DNA of 64,000 bases. It comes from Lacipirellulaceae bacterium (GTDB lineage Bacteria; Planctomycetota; Planctomycetia; Pirellulales; Lacipirellulaceae). How positions within the stretch are numbered: the stretch's first letter is position 1; every line of letters begins with the position of its first letter. A model generated the notes under the pieces. It worked only from the letters and a program-made list of their open reading frames with translations. It searched no databases and was not told the origin of the DNA. The DNA lies in the NCBI GenBank assembly GCA_040218535.1, contig JAVJRG010000009.1:62001-126000 (forward strand), read 5' to 3'. Below, piece by piece: positions 35,130 through 42,604 of the stretch. The position numbers were made by a program, and so were the translations under genes.

Positions 35130-36288
35130 GGCTTTCCTCCGTCTTCTGCACGCAAAAACGCTCCATCGCAACTCGATCAGGCTCAACCCCTAGTCCCGCT
35201 GTTGTGGGTACCTGGATCATGCCATTGGAAACTTCTAAACCCGATGCATACATCTCATCCCGCATCGGGTTGGCTGTGCGGTCAACTTCCAACAGCGGTT
35301 CGGCGACTTCGGCCCGACCAGGTTCAACATAATTTGTGGCCAGAAAATGCGTCGCACTAGCTAGGTTGAGCTGTGTGCCCCAGCAATGCGGCACAACATT
35401 GACTCCGTGTGCAGAGGCAATTGTGCGAATCTTCAAAGCCTCTGTTGGGCCGCCGCAGTAGGCTAAATCGGGCTGAGCTATCTGGACCCCACCCTGCGAG
35501 AGTAGCGACTGAAAACCCCAGCGGGTTTGCTCGCACTCGCCCGTAGCAATTGGTACGTCGATCTTGTCCGCCAATTGGCGAAACTGGTGGGCGTATTCTG
35601 GGGAGAGCGGCTCTTCGAACCAAGCATAATCATGGTCTTCGAGAACTCGACCAATTTCAATCGCTTCACGCAGATCGTAAGCGTGGTTTGAATCCGCCAT
35701 GAGCTGTATGGCAGGAAAGATGCGACGCATCTTCACGATTTGAGCTTTATCGAAGTCAAGATTCTTACCCACCTTGATCTTCATCGCTTGAAATCCCTGC
35801 TCGGCGTACCCTACGGCCTCAGCAACGATCGTTTCCAGCAACTCCGCCTCCGGCTGCTTGCGAAAGTACATTCCCGTCGCATAACACTTCACTTGATCGC
35901 GAACTCGTCCTCCCATCAGCTCGGAAGCTGACAACCCAAGCAGTTTCCCCTTAAGGTCAAAGAGGGCCATATCTAGGCCTGACATCGCACCCATCATCAC
36001 GCCCTTACGGGCAAAATCGAGCGAAGCTCGCCAACAATGCTGCCAAGCCGCCTCGTTCTTGAGCGGGTCCCAGCCGGTCAGTAGTGGAGCGTAGAAAGAA
36101 TGAATCGCGGACTGCGTTACTTCTGCTGGCCCGTAGCATTCTCCCCATCCCGATGCGCCTGAACTATCAACGAGTTCTACGAGGAGGGCGCCGCGTGTCG
36201 AATAATGCCACTGAGAGAAGCCGAATGACTCCTCCAGTTCGTGCTGCAGACGGTACGTTTTTACACTTTCGATCACGGGCTGAAACAA
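35119..36288 (-). CDS. Enolase-superfamily cycloisomerase (mandelate racemase/muconate-lactonizing type)
   Basis: Enzyme of 389 residues with the capping domain and TIM barrel of the mandelate racemase group. The lysine pair is Lys170 and Lys172 (MKIKVGK), magnesium ligands are Asp199 (MADSNHAY), Glu225 (FEEPLSP) and Glu251 (GECEQT), and the C-terminal base is His301 (VPHCWGT). By memory it aligns well with the galactarolactone cycloisomerase Gci, including GWGECYGPA, YATGMYF and the NPMRDE and VPTTAGLGVE ends. That fits ring-opening of 3,6-anhydrogalactonate to 2-keto-3-deoxygalactonate; galactonate dehydratase is the alternative. No ATG is available: TTG at 36286-36288, or GTG four codons later. 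It is the promoter-proximal gene of the operon and faces the GntR gene. Confidence 0.85.
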   Translation of the reverse strand: MFQPVIESVKTYRLQHELEESFGFSQWHYSTRGALLVELVDSSGASGWGECYGPAEVTQSAIHSFYAPLLTGWDPLKNEAAWQHCWRASLDFARKGVMMGAMSGLDMALFDLKGKLLGLSASELMGGRVRDQVKCYATGMYFRKQPEAELLETIVAEAVGYAEQGFQAMKIKVGKNLDFDKAQIVKMRRIFPAIQLMADSNHAYDLREAIEIGRVLEDHDYAWFEEPLSPEYAHQFRQLADKIDVPIATGECEQTRWGFQSLLSQGGVQIAQPDLAYCGGPTEALKIRTIASAHGVNVVPHCWGTQLNLASATHFLATNYVEPGRAEVAEPLLEVDRTANPMRDEMYASGLEVSNGMIQVPTTAGLGVEPDRVAMERFCVQKTEESRAK

Positions 36289-36404
36289 CTCACTTGATGA
36301 GCTCTCATTGCTTCGTTGGGTCTGAATTCCGCTCTCTACATCGCTGCAAGGTATCGATTAGATTCAAAAGGCTAGGCGAGAAGAGCTCATGACCTTGCAT
36401 GCAG

Positions 36405-36420
36405 AAGCAGTATACCAGTT
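36405..36420. promoter_or_regulatory. GntR operator candidate, operon side
   Basis: Sixteen bases reading AAGCA-GTATAC-CAGTT. The right half matches the other three sites best, the left half is weaker. On the minus strand the sequence contains TATACT, close to a -10 consensus, about 120 bases before the first gene of the operon. A convincing -35 is missing (TAGCGT at 17-base spacing). Confidence 0.5.
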
Positions 36421-36566
36421 GAGCTTGAGGAACGCTAGTCACCTGGCTCCCCGCCATCTTCTTTCACTTTCTTCGAGATCTGGTCCAACTGGCTTTGCAC
36501 ATGACTTCAATCTTGGCATGTCGGGAACCGGACTCTGCCTTATTGGCCGATTCTCATAATAGTTTC

Positions 36567-36595
36567 TTGACATGTGAACCCTATATCGGTATACC
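36567..36595 (+). promoter_or_regulatory. Promoter of the GntR gene
   Basis: Perfect -35 hexamer TTGACA at 36567-36572, a 17-base spacer, and TATACC at 36590-36595 as -10 (four of six matches). The start point would fall near 36602, giving a leader of about 120 bases before the GTG codon of gntR. The -10 hexamer lies inside an operator candidate, so a bound repressor would block polymerase. Confidence 0.6.
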
Positions 36596-36599
36596 GGTT
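36584..36599. promoter_or_regulatory. GntR operator candidate, gntR side
   Basis: Sixteen bases reading TATCG-GTATAC-CGGTT with a fully palindromic 10-base core, CGGTATACCG. It covers the -10 hexamer of the gntR promoter. The core resembles the UxuR/ExuR operators of E. coli, which are bound by GntR/FCD-family regulators of hexuronate genes and are centred on TGGTATACCA. Confidence 0.65.
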
Positions 36600-36722
36600 T
36601 TATGGTCGTCATCCGCTTTCGGAACGCCTGCTACCTATATGATTCACACAGCGATAGCAATAAATGGCCGCTGAGTGATAGTTGTCCCTCATAGGAATGA
36701 GAACTCGCTAAGGAGTGTGTAA

Positions 36723-37472
36723 GTGGCTACTGAAGGGAATGCCTCGTTCTTGCGGCATGAGGCTTACGTCTATATCAAGGAACAGCTCGTTGCTGGGCGA
36801 TGGGGTCTGAACGATCGGATTTCCGAAAAGACGGTCGCCGATGAGCTTGGAATCAGTCGCACTCCGGTCCGTGAAGCGATTCGCAAAATGATCATCGAAG
36901 GACTCGTCTATCAGGTTCCTTCAAGCGGCACTTTTGTGACGAAGCCAGACCGGCAGAGCATCGTCGAAATGTTCGAAGTCCGTATGGCACTCGAAAGTCT
37001 AGCCGCTTCAAAAGCTACCGAACTAATCCGCGCTCCCGAGGTCAGAGAAATGCAACGGCATTTCACGGTGATGCGCAATGCGAGCCGTGCTTTTCGCGAC
37101 ACGGGCGATAAGTATATGAGCGGTGAGATCCTGGAACGGTTTCTCGTTGCAGACCGGGCAATGCACACCTTGTTGCTTTCCATCTCCGACAACCGATTAG
37201 CCTCGAACATTGTCCAAAATGGACGCATTCAATCGTTGATTTACGGCTTAAGCACTTACGAGCGCGACCTTCACCATATTGCAGCAACGCTACGAGCGCA
37301 CGGAAGAATCTTGTTGGCCATCAAGCAACGTGACACGGAACTCGCTAGCTACTGGATGGAAAACCACGTAAGGAATAGCATGCGTGACGCGCTGCTAGCC
37401 TATGACCGTCACGTAACCGCTGAGAACCGCAAGTCGCCAGAAAATCTTGCTCGCAAAGCAGGCCGCGAATGA
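36723..37472 (+). CDS. GntR-family (FCD domain) transcriptional regulator
   Basis: Regulator of 249 residues. The N-terminal winged helix (about 8-75) reads AYVYIKEQLVAGRWGLNDRISEKTVADELGISRTPVREAIRKM, with the family hallmark SRTPVREA, and the wing VPSSGTFVTKP. The C-terminal FCD effector domain (about 85-230) shows the usual metal/ligand residues on helices: FEVRMALESLAA, the FLVADRAMHTLLL segment and a late HGRILLAIKQRD. Translation starts at GTG with AAGGAG seven bases upstream. FCD regulators typically bind sugar acids or ketoacids, so 2-keto-3-deoxygalactonate or anhydrogalactonate is a possible effector. It is divergent from the long galactan operon and a candidate controller of it and of two plus-strand units downstream. 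Confidence 0.92.
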   Translation: MATEGNASFLRHEAYVYIKEQLVAGRWGLNDRISEKTVADELGISRTPVREAIRKMIIEGLVYQVPSSGTFVTKPDRQSIVEMFEVRMALESLAASKATELIRAPEVREMQRHFTVMRNASRAFRDTGDKYMSGEILERFLVADRAMHTLLLSISDNRLASNIVQNGRIQSLIYGLSTYERDLHHIAATLRAHGRILLAIKQRDTELASYWMENHVRNSMRDALLAYDRHVTAENRKSPENLARKAGRE

Positions 37473-37549
37473 ATTAAGGCTCTTGGCCCAAAAGTAAACC
37501 TTTTCGTAATTCACTTTTCATACCATCGACTCCTCCAAGGACATCAAGA

Positions 37550-38659
37550 ATGAACGCTCAAACGCCGAAGTGCGTCGAACTGGCTGATCGATCGAGCGCA
37601 GTCACTAGCAGGAAGATCAAAGCGAACGCACAACGAGGCTTCACGCTCGTTGAGTTACTCGTCGTCATTGCCATTATAGGTGTTCTCGTTGGCTTGCTCC
37701 TGCCCGCGGTTCAAGCAGCTCGAGAAGCCGCGCGGCGTGCACAATGCATGAGCCGCATCAAGCAAGTGGGCTTAGCCATGCAGAACTATGAGAGTGCGTT
37801 TGGCCACTTCCCTCCGGGGACGAAATCTAACTTAGAACCTGTGCTTGATGAGTCGTCTCCGTACGGAGAGAGAACCTTTAGCAATCAATTCCAGTCCAGT
37901 GCGCCGTCTGGGCCGCAATTCTGCAAGAGTGGTCCACCTTGGACAATACTGATACTCCCTTACCTCGAGCAGCAATCCTTGTACGATCAGTTCGATTTTA
38001 ACGAGGCATTTGTGCAGCTCTACGATGCCAACTGCCAGAGTAATCTCAATCGACCTCTTCAAATGACACCGCTCAATCTTTGGCAGTGCCCAAGTGACGC
38101 GAATGCCCAGCCAGGAACACTCTACAATTGCTATCACGCTTGCCTTGGTGGCGGCGACTCGCTTGCTCCCAATACTGTCGTTCCGGAGTTAGGCTTTGAG
38201 GGCACTTCATTCTCAGGGACGCCGAAATATCGAATCTTTACGAATGGCATTACGGGCTACAACTCAAAGACCAAGTACGGGCAGATTGAAGACGGCTCTT
38301 CCAACACCATACTTATCGGTGAGAGCCGCTTACACTTTCGCGAGAACACGCATGGCAGTGGAACGGTAGAACGATATCAAGGTTGGTCTACGGCCTTTCA
38401 AACTTCTCCGGGGTTTGGAATACCAAATAACGCTGCAGCTGCTTCGCGGCCAATCAATTTTACGGACCCCGAAGGATTACCACCTATGGGCTGGGTAAGT
38501 CCCGGCTACCGGGCGACAGAATTCAGTAGCAATCATCCTGGTGGCGCACATTTTGTCTTCGCTGATGGTTCTGGAACGATCGTCTCTGAAGACATTGATG
38601 ATGAGGCCTACTGGTCATTGGGACGAATGGCTGACGGGCAGATTGGAGGAAAGCCATAA
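37550..38659 (+). CDS. DUF1559 protein with type IV prepilin-like N-terminus
   Basis: Pseudopilin-like protein of 369 residues. The prepilin signal starts after residue 28 ([18 protein letters not shown]) and runs into [17 protein letters not shown]. The body keeps the family features: RIKQVGLAMQNYESAFGHFPPGT, PWTILILPYLEQQ, the EDGSSNTILIGESRL segment and the C-terminal H-X9-DGSG (SNHPGGAHFVFADGSG). AAGGA lies before the ATG. It follows gntR by 77 bp and overlaps the next gene, a small lipoprotein, by one base (TAATG). In planctomycetes such DUF1559-lipoprotein pairs often accompany glycan-degradation genes. Whether these proteins form fibres is not known. Confidence 0.9.
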   Translation: MNAQTPKCVELADRSSAVTSRKIKANAQRGFTLVELLVVIAIIGVLVGLLLPAVQAAREAARRAQCMSRIKQVGLAMQNYESAFGHFPPGTKSNLEPVLDESSPYGERTFSNQFQSSAPSGPQFCKSGPPWTILILPYLEQQSLYDQFDFNEAFVQLYDANCQSNLNRPLQMTPLNLWQCPSDANAQPGTLYNCYHACLGGGDSLAPNTVVPELGFEGTSFSGTPKYRIFTNGITGYNSKTKYGQIEDGSSNTILIGESRLHFRENTHGSGTVERYQGWSTAFQTSPGFGIPNNAAAASRPINFTDPEGLPPMGWVSPGYRATEFSSNHPGGAHFVFADGSGTIVSEDIDDEAYWSLGRMADGQIGGKP

Positions 38660-39057
38660 TGCGACACTTTTGGGTCGATTGCATATTCGTTGTGTTTGTT
38701 TTGACCAGTGGCTGTAGCGACGGTGGGATTGATCGTCATGACCTGCATGGGAATGTGACATTCAAAGGCCAGCCAGTTCCCTACGGAATGATCTCCTTTC
38801 GACCAGATCGGAAGAAGGGCGGGTCCGGTCCATCCGGATTCGCAATTATTGATAGCGGAGCCTATGACACTAGTGGAACGGGAAAAGGGGCTGTATCCGG
38901 TCCCGTGGAAGTAATGATCGAAGGAGCCGTTTCCAAACAGCCTATGGCTGAAGAGCTATTTCCTATTTATCGGACCACAATCGAAGTGGACGAAGGTTCG
39001 GCTGAATTCGACTTCGAGGTGCCCGAGAGCACAACACAGAACAAGCGTAGAAGATAG
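38659..39057 (+). CDS. Small lipoprotein with carboxypeptidase-regulatory-like fold
   Basis: Lipoprotein of 132 residues. The signal peptide ends in the lipobox LTSGC with Cys19 to be lipidated. The body opens HGNVTFKGQPVPYGMISFRP, the start of a transthyretin/carboxypeptidase-regulatory-like beta fold that is typical of small planctomycete lipoproteins encoded right after DUF1559 genes, and continues GAVSGPVEVMIEGA. Its ATG overlaps the DUF1559 stop. A structural or accessory role for the DUF1559 partner is inferred from this constant pairing; no enzymatic residue is evident. Confidence 0.8.
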   Translation: MRHFWVDCIFVVFVLTSGCSDGGIDRHDLHGNVTFKGQPVPYGMISFRPDRKKGGSGPSGFAIIDSGAYDTSGTGKGAVSGPVEVMIEGAVSKQPMAEELFPIYRTTIEVDEGSAEFDFEVPESTTQNKRRR

Positions 39058-39108
39058 GTCGAGGCAATCCTGCACGATTGAGGCAAATTCGCAACATCGC
39101 AATTACAA

Positions 39109-39124
39109 TACCAGTATACCAGTC
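39109..39124. promoter_or_regulatory. GntR operator candidate upstream of the surface sulfatase
   Basis: Sixteen bases reading TACCA-GTATAC-CAGTC, 30 bases before the ATG of the large sulfatase. It includes ATACCAGT twice in direct tandem (39108-39123) as well as the GTATAC palindrome. TATACC could serve as -10, but I find no good -35 in front of it, so binding here might instead block elongation or translation. Confidence 0.55.
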
Positions 39125-39153
39125 TTAGCTGATGGTGAAATTCGGAGGGGAAG

Positions 39154-42100
39154 ATGAGAAGAACTATTACCAAAGTAGCGGCAGGGCTCTGCTGCCTTAT
39201 TACCTTCGGGCAATACGCCGATGACCTGCAAGCGCAGCCGACCAACGTAATCGTCATCGTTGCCGACGACGCCGGCTACGCGGACTGGGGCTTTATGGAT
39301 GGCGTGAGCGGCAGCAACCCGACGCCTACCCCGATCCCAACGCCCAATCTCGACGCGCTTGCCAATCGTGGCGTGAAGTTCTCACGCGCCTACGTAGCAC
39401 AATCTTGTCAGCCAACGCGTGCTGCCTTAGTCACGGGTGGTTACCAGAACCGGATTGGCAATGAAGTGGTCGGCGACAACGTCCAAGGATTGCCCGCCAG
39501 TGCGACAACCATTTGGGATCGCATGAAGGACCAGAACTACACGACCGGAGCAGTCGGCAAGTGGCATCTCGGCAGCGTTGCCGGCCCACAAGGAAATCGG
39601 CCTGAAACGCAAGGCGTGGATAAGTTCTACGGTATTTGGCACGGCTCGCGGACCTTCACGCTCGGCAACACCGGGCTGCAACAATCTCAACTGCTGCGAG
39701 AAGTGATCACGCAACCTAACGGATCGTTTACTGACACGGTTGTCGAAAGCAATTTCACCAACAACGCAAATCTGGCTAGCGATGACTTTACCCACGAGAT
39801 GGGCCGGTACGCGGTCGACTTCATCGACGAACACCACGACGACGCAAATCCATTCTTTCTCTACCAATCATTCACTGCTCCTCATACACCGCTGAAAGAC
39901 GACCCCGTTTATTTCAACGATCCCAGAATCACAGGTCTAACCGGACTTCAACGCCAATACGCCTCGATGATGCTGGCCATGGACGACCAGATTGGACAGA
40001 TCGTTGCGAAGTTGGAAGATCCAGCGGGTGACGGCACAGGCCCTGGGTCTGATAGCGACAACATCAGTGACAATACCCTCATCATGTTCGTCAACGACAA
40101 TGGTGGTGCTGAGGCTCCTGGCAGTGCGGCTAACGGTTCGGACAACGGTATCCTGCGTGCACGTAAGGGCTCTTCGTTTGAGGGCGGCATCCGCGTCCCC
40201 ATGATCATTGCCGGCGCCGGTGTTGATCCGGGCGTTCACGGCACAACCTACGACCGACCGGTCCATGGCGTCGATATCCTTCCGACGGCAGTCGCCGCCG
40301 GTGGTGGAAATGTTGGCGTCGGCGATGCCGGGATCGATGGGGTGAATCTGTTGCCATTCATCAATGGCACGAACTCGGCCGACCCACACAATACGATCGT
40401 CAACCGGCATCGCACCCAGTTCGCCGTAATCAAGGGCGATATGAAGTTGGTCTGGACTGGCGGAAGCCCCGCCAGCAATCCGGCCCAAGCACACCAACTT
40501 TATAATGTCGCCACCGACCCGGGCGAAACGAACGACATCTCCGGCGCAAATCCCGCCCTGGTAGCCGAACTGCACCGCGACCTGACGCGTCACGAAGCGA
40601 CGTTCGATAAGCAGCGTTACGAGATTCTTGGCCAGTCTGATGAGCGGTTCCAAACCTTCGATCACTTTACCTTCAACCCTGCCAATCCCGGCGGTGGCAC
40701 GACCAATGTGATCCAGGGTGCAACCGGCAACGGTGACTTCGAAGCTAGTGAACCAGCCACGGGTCCAATTCCGTTCGATCAGACACCTAACTGGCACCAT
40801 GCGAATAACACCGGCGCGAATGAAGGAATCAATTTCACGAACGATAGCCAGACCGGCGGAAGTTCGCAGTCGAACTCCAGGGCTGGGATGCCATTCCAAA
40901 ATCGCTTTCAGATCAACGACACCGGCTACACAATCACTTCCGCCGGCGAGGTGTTCGACATCAGTTATGAATTCGGGGCTGGCGGAGCACTTGGCAACTG
41001 GACGGGTGACGAAGTCATGCGAACTTTCTTGTTCACCTCGTCCACAACCGTTGATGGAGACACCGTCGTCGGTGATCTCACCGAACTTGGCGAGGACATC
41101 TACGCCATTGATCGCGCGAACGATCCCCAATGGACGACTCGTACAGCGAACGGTGTTTATACGACAACGGCAGCTGACATCGGCAAAACCATCTACTTTG
41201 GCATGGAATTCCAAGATCCTTCAGGCCCCTTGTTGTTCCCACGAATTGACCTGATCGATCTGCAGGTCACTTCCTCAGGAAGTGGCGGAGCCTCGGTCGC
41301 TGACTGGTCCGACAGCGGTATCTGGAACGAAGGAGGTACCAGCAACAGTGCAACCATGTACCACGCGGACTCCTTCCCGGGAGCGGTCCTTGAGTTTCCT
41401 ACGACAGACTCATTCAGCTACACATCCAACAACGACATGACACGCTCTACGGGCCTTGAGTTCATGCTGAACAAGATGGTTTTCAGCGGAACGTTTGCTG
41501 GCACGCAAAACCAAACTGCAACGGTCCAGGGCAACGCTGTTCTGTTCACCAACGACCTGAATGGTGTCGGTCCGCAACTCGAAGTGACCGCCTCCAACAG
41601 TGGTGTCCCGTCCTTTGAGTACAACCTCGATCTTGAAGTCATCTTGTACGACAACCTCACGATCACAGGCGATGGCGATGCAACCTTGAGGATCAACGGC
41701 GAGATTAGCAACTACTCTGAGCCCCGTGGACTTACCAAGAGTGGCACCAGCACGGCAATCCTGACCGCAAACAATACCTACGAAGGTGACACGATCGTTG
41801 AGGAAGGAACTCTTAGCATCACGAACGCTTTCCTCGAAGACTCAGCCGACGTTTACCTGGAAACCGGGGGCATCTTCGACCTCGACTTCTCAGGCACCGA
41901 CACGATCGACTCGCTGTTCATTGATGGCATCTCGCAAGCCATTGGCACTTGGGGTGCCATCGGGTCGGGGGCGAACAACGAGTCGGCCTTGATCACGGGT
42001 TCCGGGCTGCTGCTCGTCTCGACCTTGGACGCATTGGCTGGCGACTTTGATCTGGACGGCGATGTCGACGGGGCCGATTTCCTCACGTGGCAACGCGACG

Positions 42101-42255
42101 GTGGCAGCCTAACCGATTGGCAGAACAACTACGGTAGTCAGAGTTCCCCGGCTCAGGCGAATTCAGGGGCGGTCCCTGAACCTACAAGTCTCGCCCTGCT
42201 GGGATTGGCACTGAGTTTTCTTGCATATCGAGGTAGCAATTCGGCTTTCAGGTGA
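39154..42255 (+). CDS. Large sulfatase with surface domains and PEP-CTERM tail
   Basis: Multi-domain exported protein of 1033 residues. After a signal peptide (to about 27) comes an S1 sulfatase (about 29-500) with NVIVIVADDAGYADWGF, Cys85 of the formylglycine motif CQPTR, GAVGKWHLGS and MFVNDNGGAEAPG. Residues 517-706 are a domain shared with the next three genes (GNGDFEAS, INFTNDSQTGGS, AGMPFQNRFQINDTGY, LFPRIDLI). An autotransporter-type beta-strand repeat follows near 860-890 (GLTKSGTSTAILTANNTYEG), then a dockerin-like calcium segment (DFDLDGDVDGADFLTWQRD) and VPEPTSLALLGLALSFL. It is about twice the usual sulfatase length. GAGGGG lies before the ATG. A cell-surface sulfatase that holds its polysaccharide substrate is the likely role. 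Confidence 0.9.
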   Translation: MRRTITKVAAGLCCLITFGQYADDLQAQPTNVIVIVADDAGYADWGFMDGVSGSNPTPTPIPTPNLDALANRGVKFSRAYVAQSCQPTRAALVTGGYQNRIGNEVVGDNVQGLPASATTIWDRMKDQNYTTGAVGKWHLGSVAGPQGNRPETQGVDKFYGIWHGSRTFTLGNTGLQQSQLLREVITQPNGSFTDTVVESNFTNNANLASDDFTHEMGRYAVDFIDEHHDDANPFFLYQSFTAPHTPLKDDPVYFNDPRITGLTGLQRQYASMMLAMDDQIGQIVAKLEDPAGDGTGPGSDSDNISDNTLIMFVNDNGGAEAPGSAANGSDNGILRARKGSSFEGGIRVPMIIAGAGVDPGVHGTTYDRPVHGVDILPTAVAAGGGNVGVGDAGIDGVNLLPFINGTNSADPHNTIVNRHRTQFAVIKGDMKLVWTGGSPASNPAQAHQLYNVATDPGETNDISGANPALVAELHRDLTRHEATFDKQRYEILGQSDERFQTFDHFTFNPANPGGGTTNVIQGATGNGDFEASEPATGPIPFDQTPNWHHANNTGANEGINFTNDSQTGGSSQSNSRAGMPFQNRFQINDTGYTITSAGEVFDISYEFGAGGALGNWTGDEVMRTFLFTSSTTVDGDTVVGDLTELGEDIYAIDRANDPQWTTRTANGVYTTTAADIGKTIYFGMEFQDPSGPLLFPRIDLIDLQVTSSGSGGASVADWSDSGIWNEGGTSNSATMYHADSFPGAVLEFPTTDSFSYTSNNDMTRSTGLEFMLNKMVFSGTFAGTQNQTATVQGNAVLFTNDLNGVGPQLEVTASNSGVPSFEYNLDLEVILYDNLTITGDGDATLRINGEISNYSEPRGLTKSGTSTAILTANNTYEGDTIVEEGTLSITNAFLEDSADVYLETGGIFDLDFSGTDTIDSLFIDGISQAIGTWGAIGSGANNESALITGSGLLLVSTLDALAGDFDLDGDVDGADFLTWQRDGGSLTDWQNNYGSQSSPAQANSGAVPEPTSLALLGLALSFLAYRGSNSAFR

Positions 42256-42604
42256 GTGGTATACACTCGAGGTATCTCCCGAAGGATCGACTACCAACCC
42301 AGAAACCATGAGGCTCTTTGAATTCAATAGGCAAAGAAGGGCTTTTGCGAGAAAAAGGAGCGGATCTAACGGTAAATTTCGTTGACGAGGGTTTTCCGAC
42401 CGGTATACTGGTTGTAAGTCCTCAGGTCCGACGGCTACCTGTCACTAGCTGGTGGGTAGACAAAAGATACAGAAGGTATCGTTCGAAGTTTTCACTTCGA
42501 CGCGAGAAATCGTCAATCTATTCCTATTCGTTTCGAATTCGCAGGCTGTGACCTGAGGGTGGCGCCGGCGACTTTCGCTTGTCAATTCACGGAGAAGAGA
42601 TCCA
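42256..42604. other. Intergenic region with promoter and operator for the PEP-CTERM genes
   Basis: About 350 bases. The central part contains the promoter and operator described separately. Near the left end GAGTGGTATACACTC (42254-42268) is another short palindrome around GTATAC, but with different flanks. No coding frame is convincing. GGAGAAGAGA before 42605 is the Shine-Dalgarno of the next gene. Confidence 0.5.
42382..42413 (+). promoter_or_regulatory. Promoter with overlapping GntR operator candidate
   Basis: TTGACG at 42382-42387, a 16-base spacer, and TATACT at 42404-42409 form a good sigma-70-type promoter. The -10 sits in the 16-base operator candidate GACCG-GTATAC-TGGTT (42398-42413), the same geometry as at gntR. 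The transcript would have a leader of nearly 190 bases before the ATG at 42605. Confidence 0.6.

Larger units (their letters stand above)
36289..36722. other. Divergent regulatory region between the galactan operon and gntR
   Basis: About 430 bases without a credible gene. It holds two of the GTATAC-centred operator candidates, one facing the minus-strand operon and one on the gntR promoter. The stretch between them (36421-36566) shows no other obvious structure. AAGGAG at about 36710-36715 is the Shine-Dalgarno of gntR. Confidence 0.6.

Noticed and set aside
33729-36288. Reading the cycloisomerase, dehydrogenase, kinase and aldolase as a De Ley-Doudoroff galactose pathway
   Set aside because: No galactose dehydrogenase or galactonolactonase is present, and the enolase-family protein looks closer to Gci-type cycloisomerases. 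It stays as the alternative hypothesis rather than the main one.
39937-41214. Long minus-strand open frame (425 codons) opposite the large sulfatase gene
   Set aside because: It is antisense to conserved sulfatase and shared-domain sequence, has no recognisable motif, and arises from codon bias of the real gene.
42254-42268. GTATAC palindrome (GAGTGGTATACACTC) just after the large sulfatase gene as a fifth operator
   Set aside because: The flanks do not match the CC(A/G) and (C/T)(A/G)GT pattern of the other four sites, and no promoter overlaps it.
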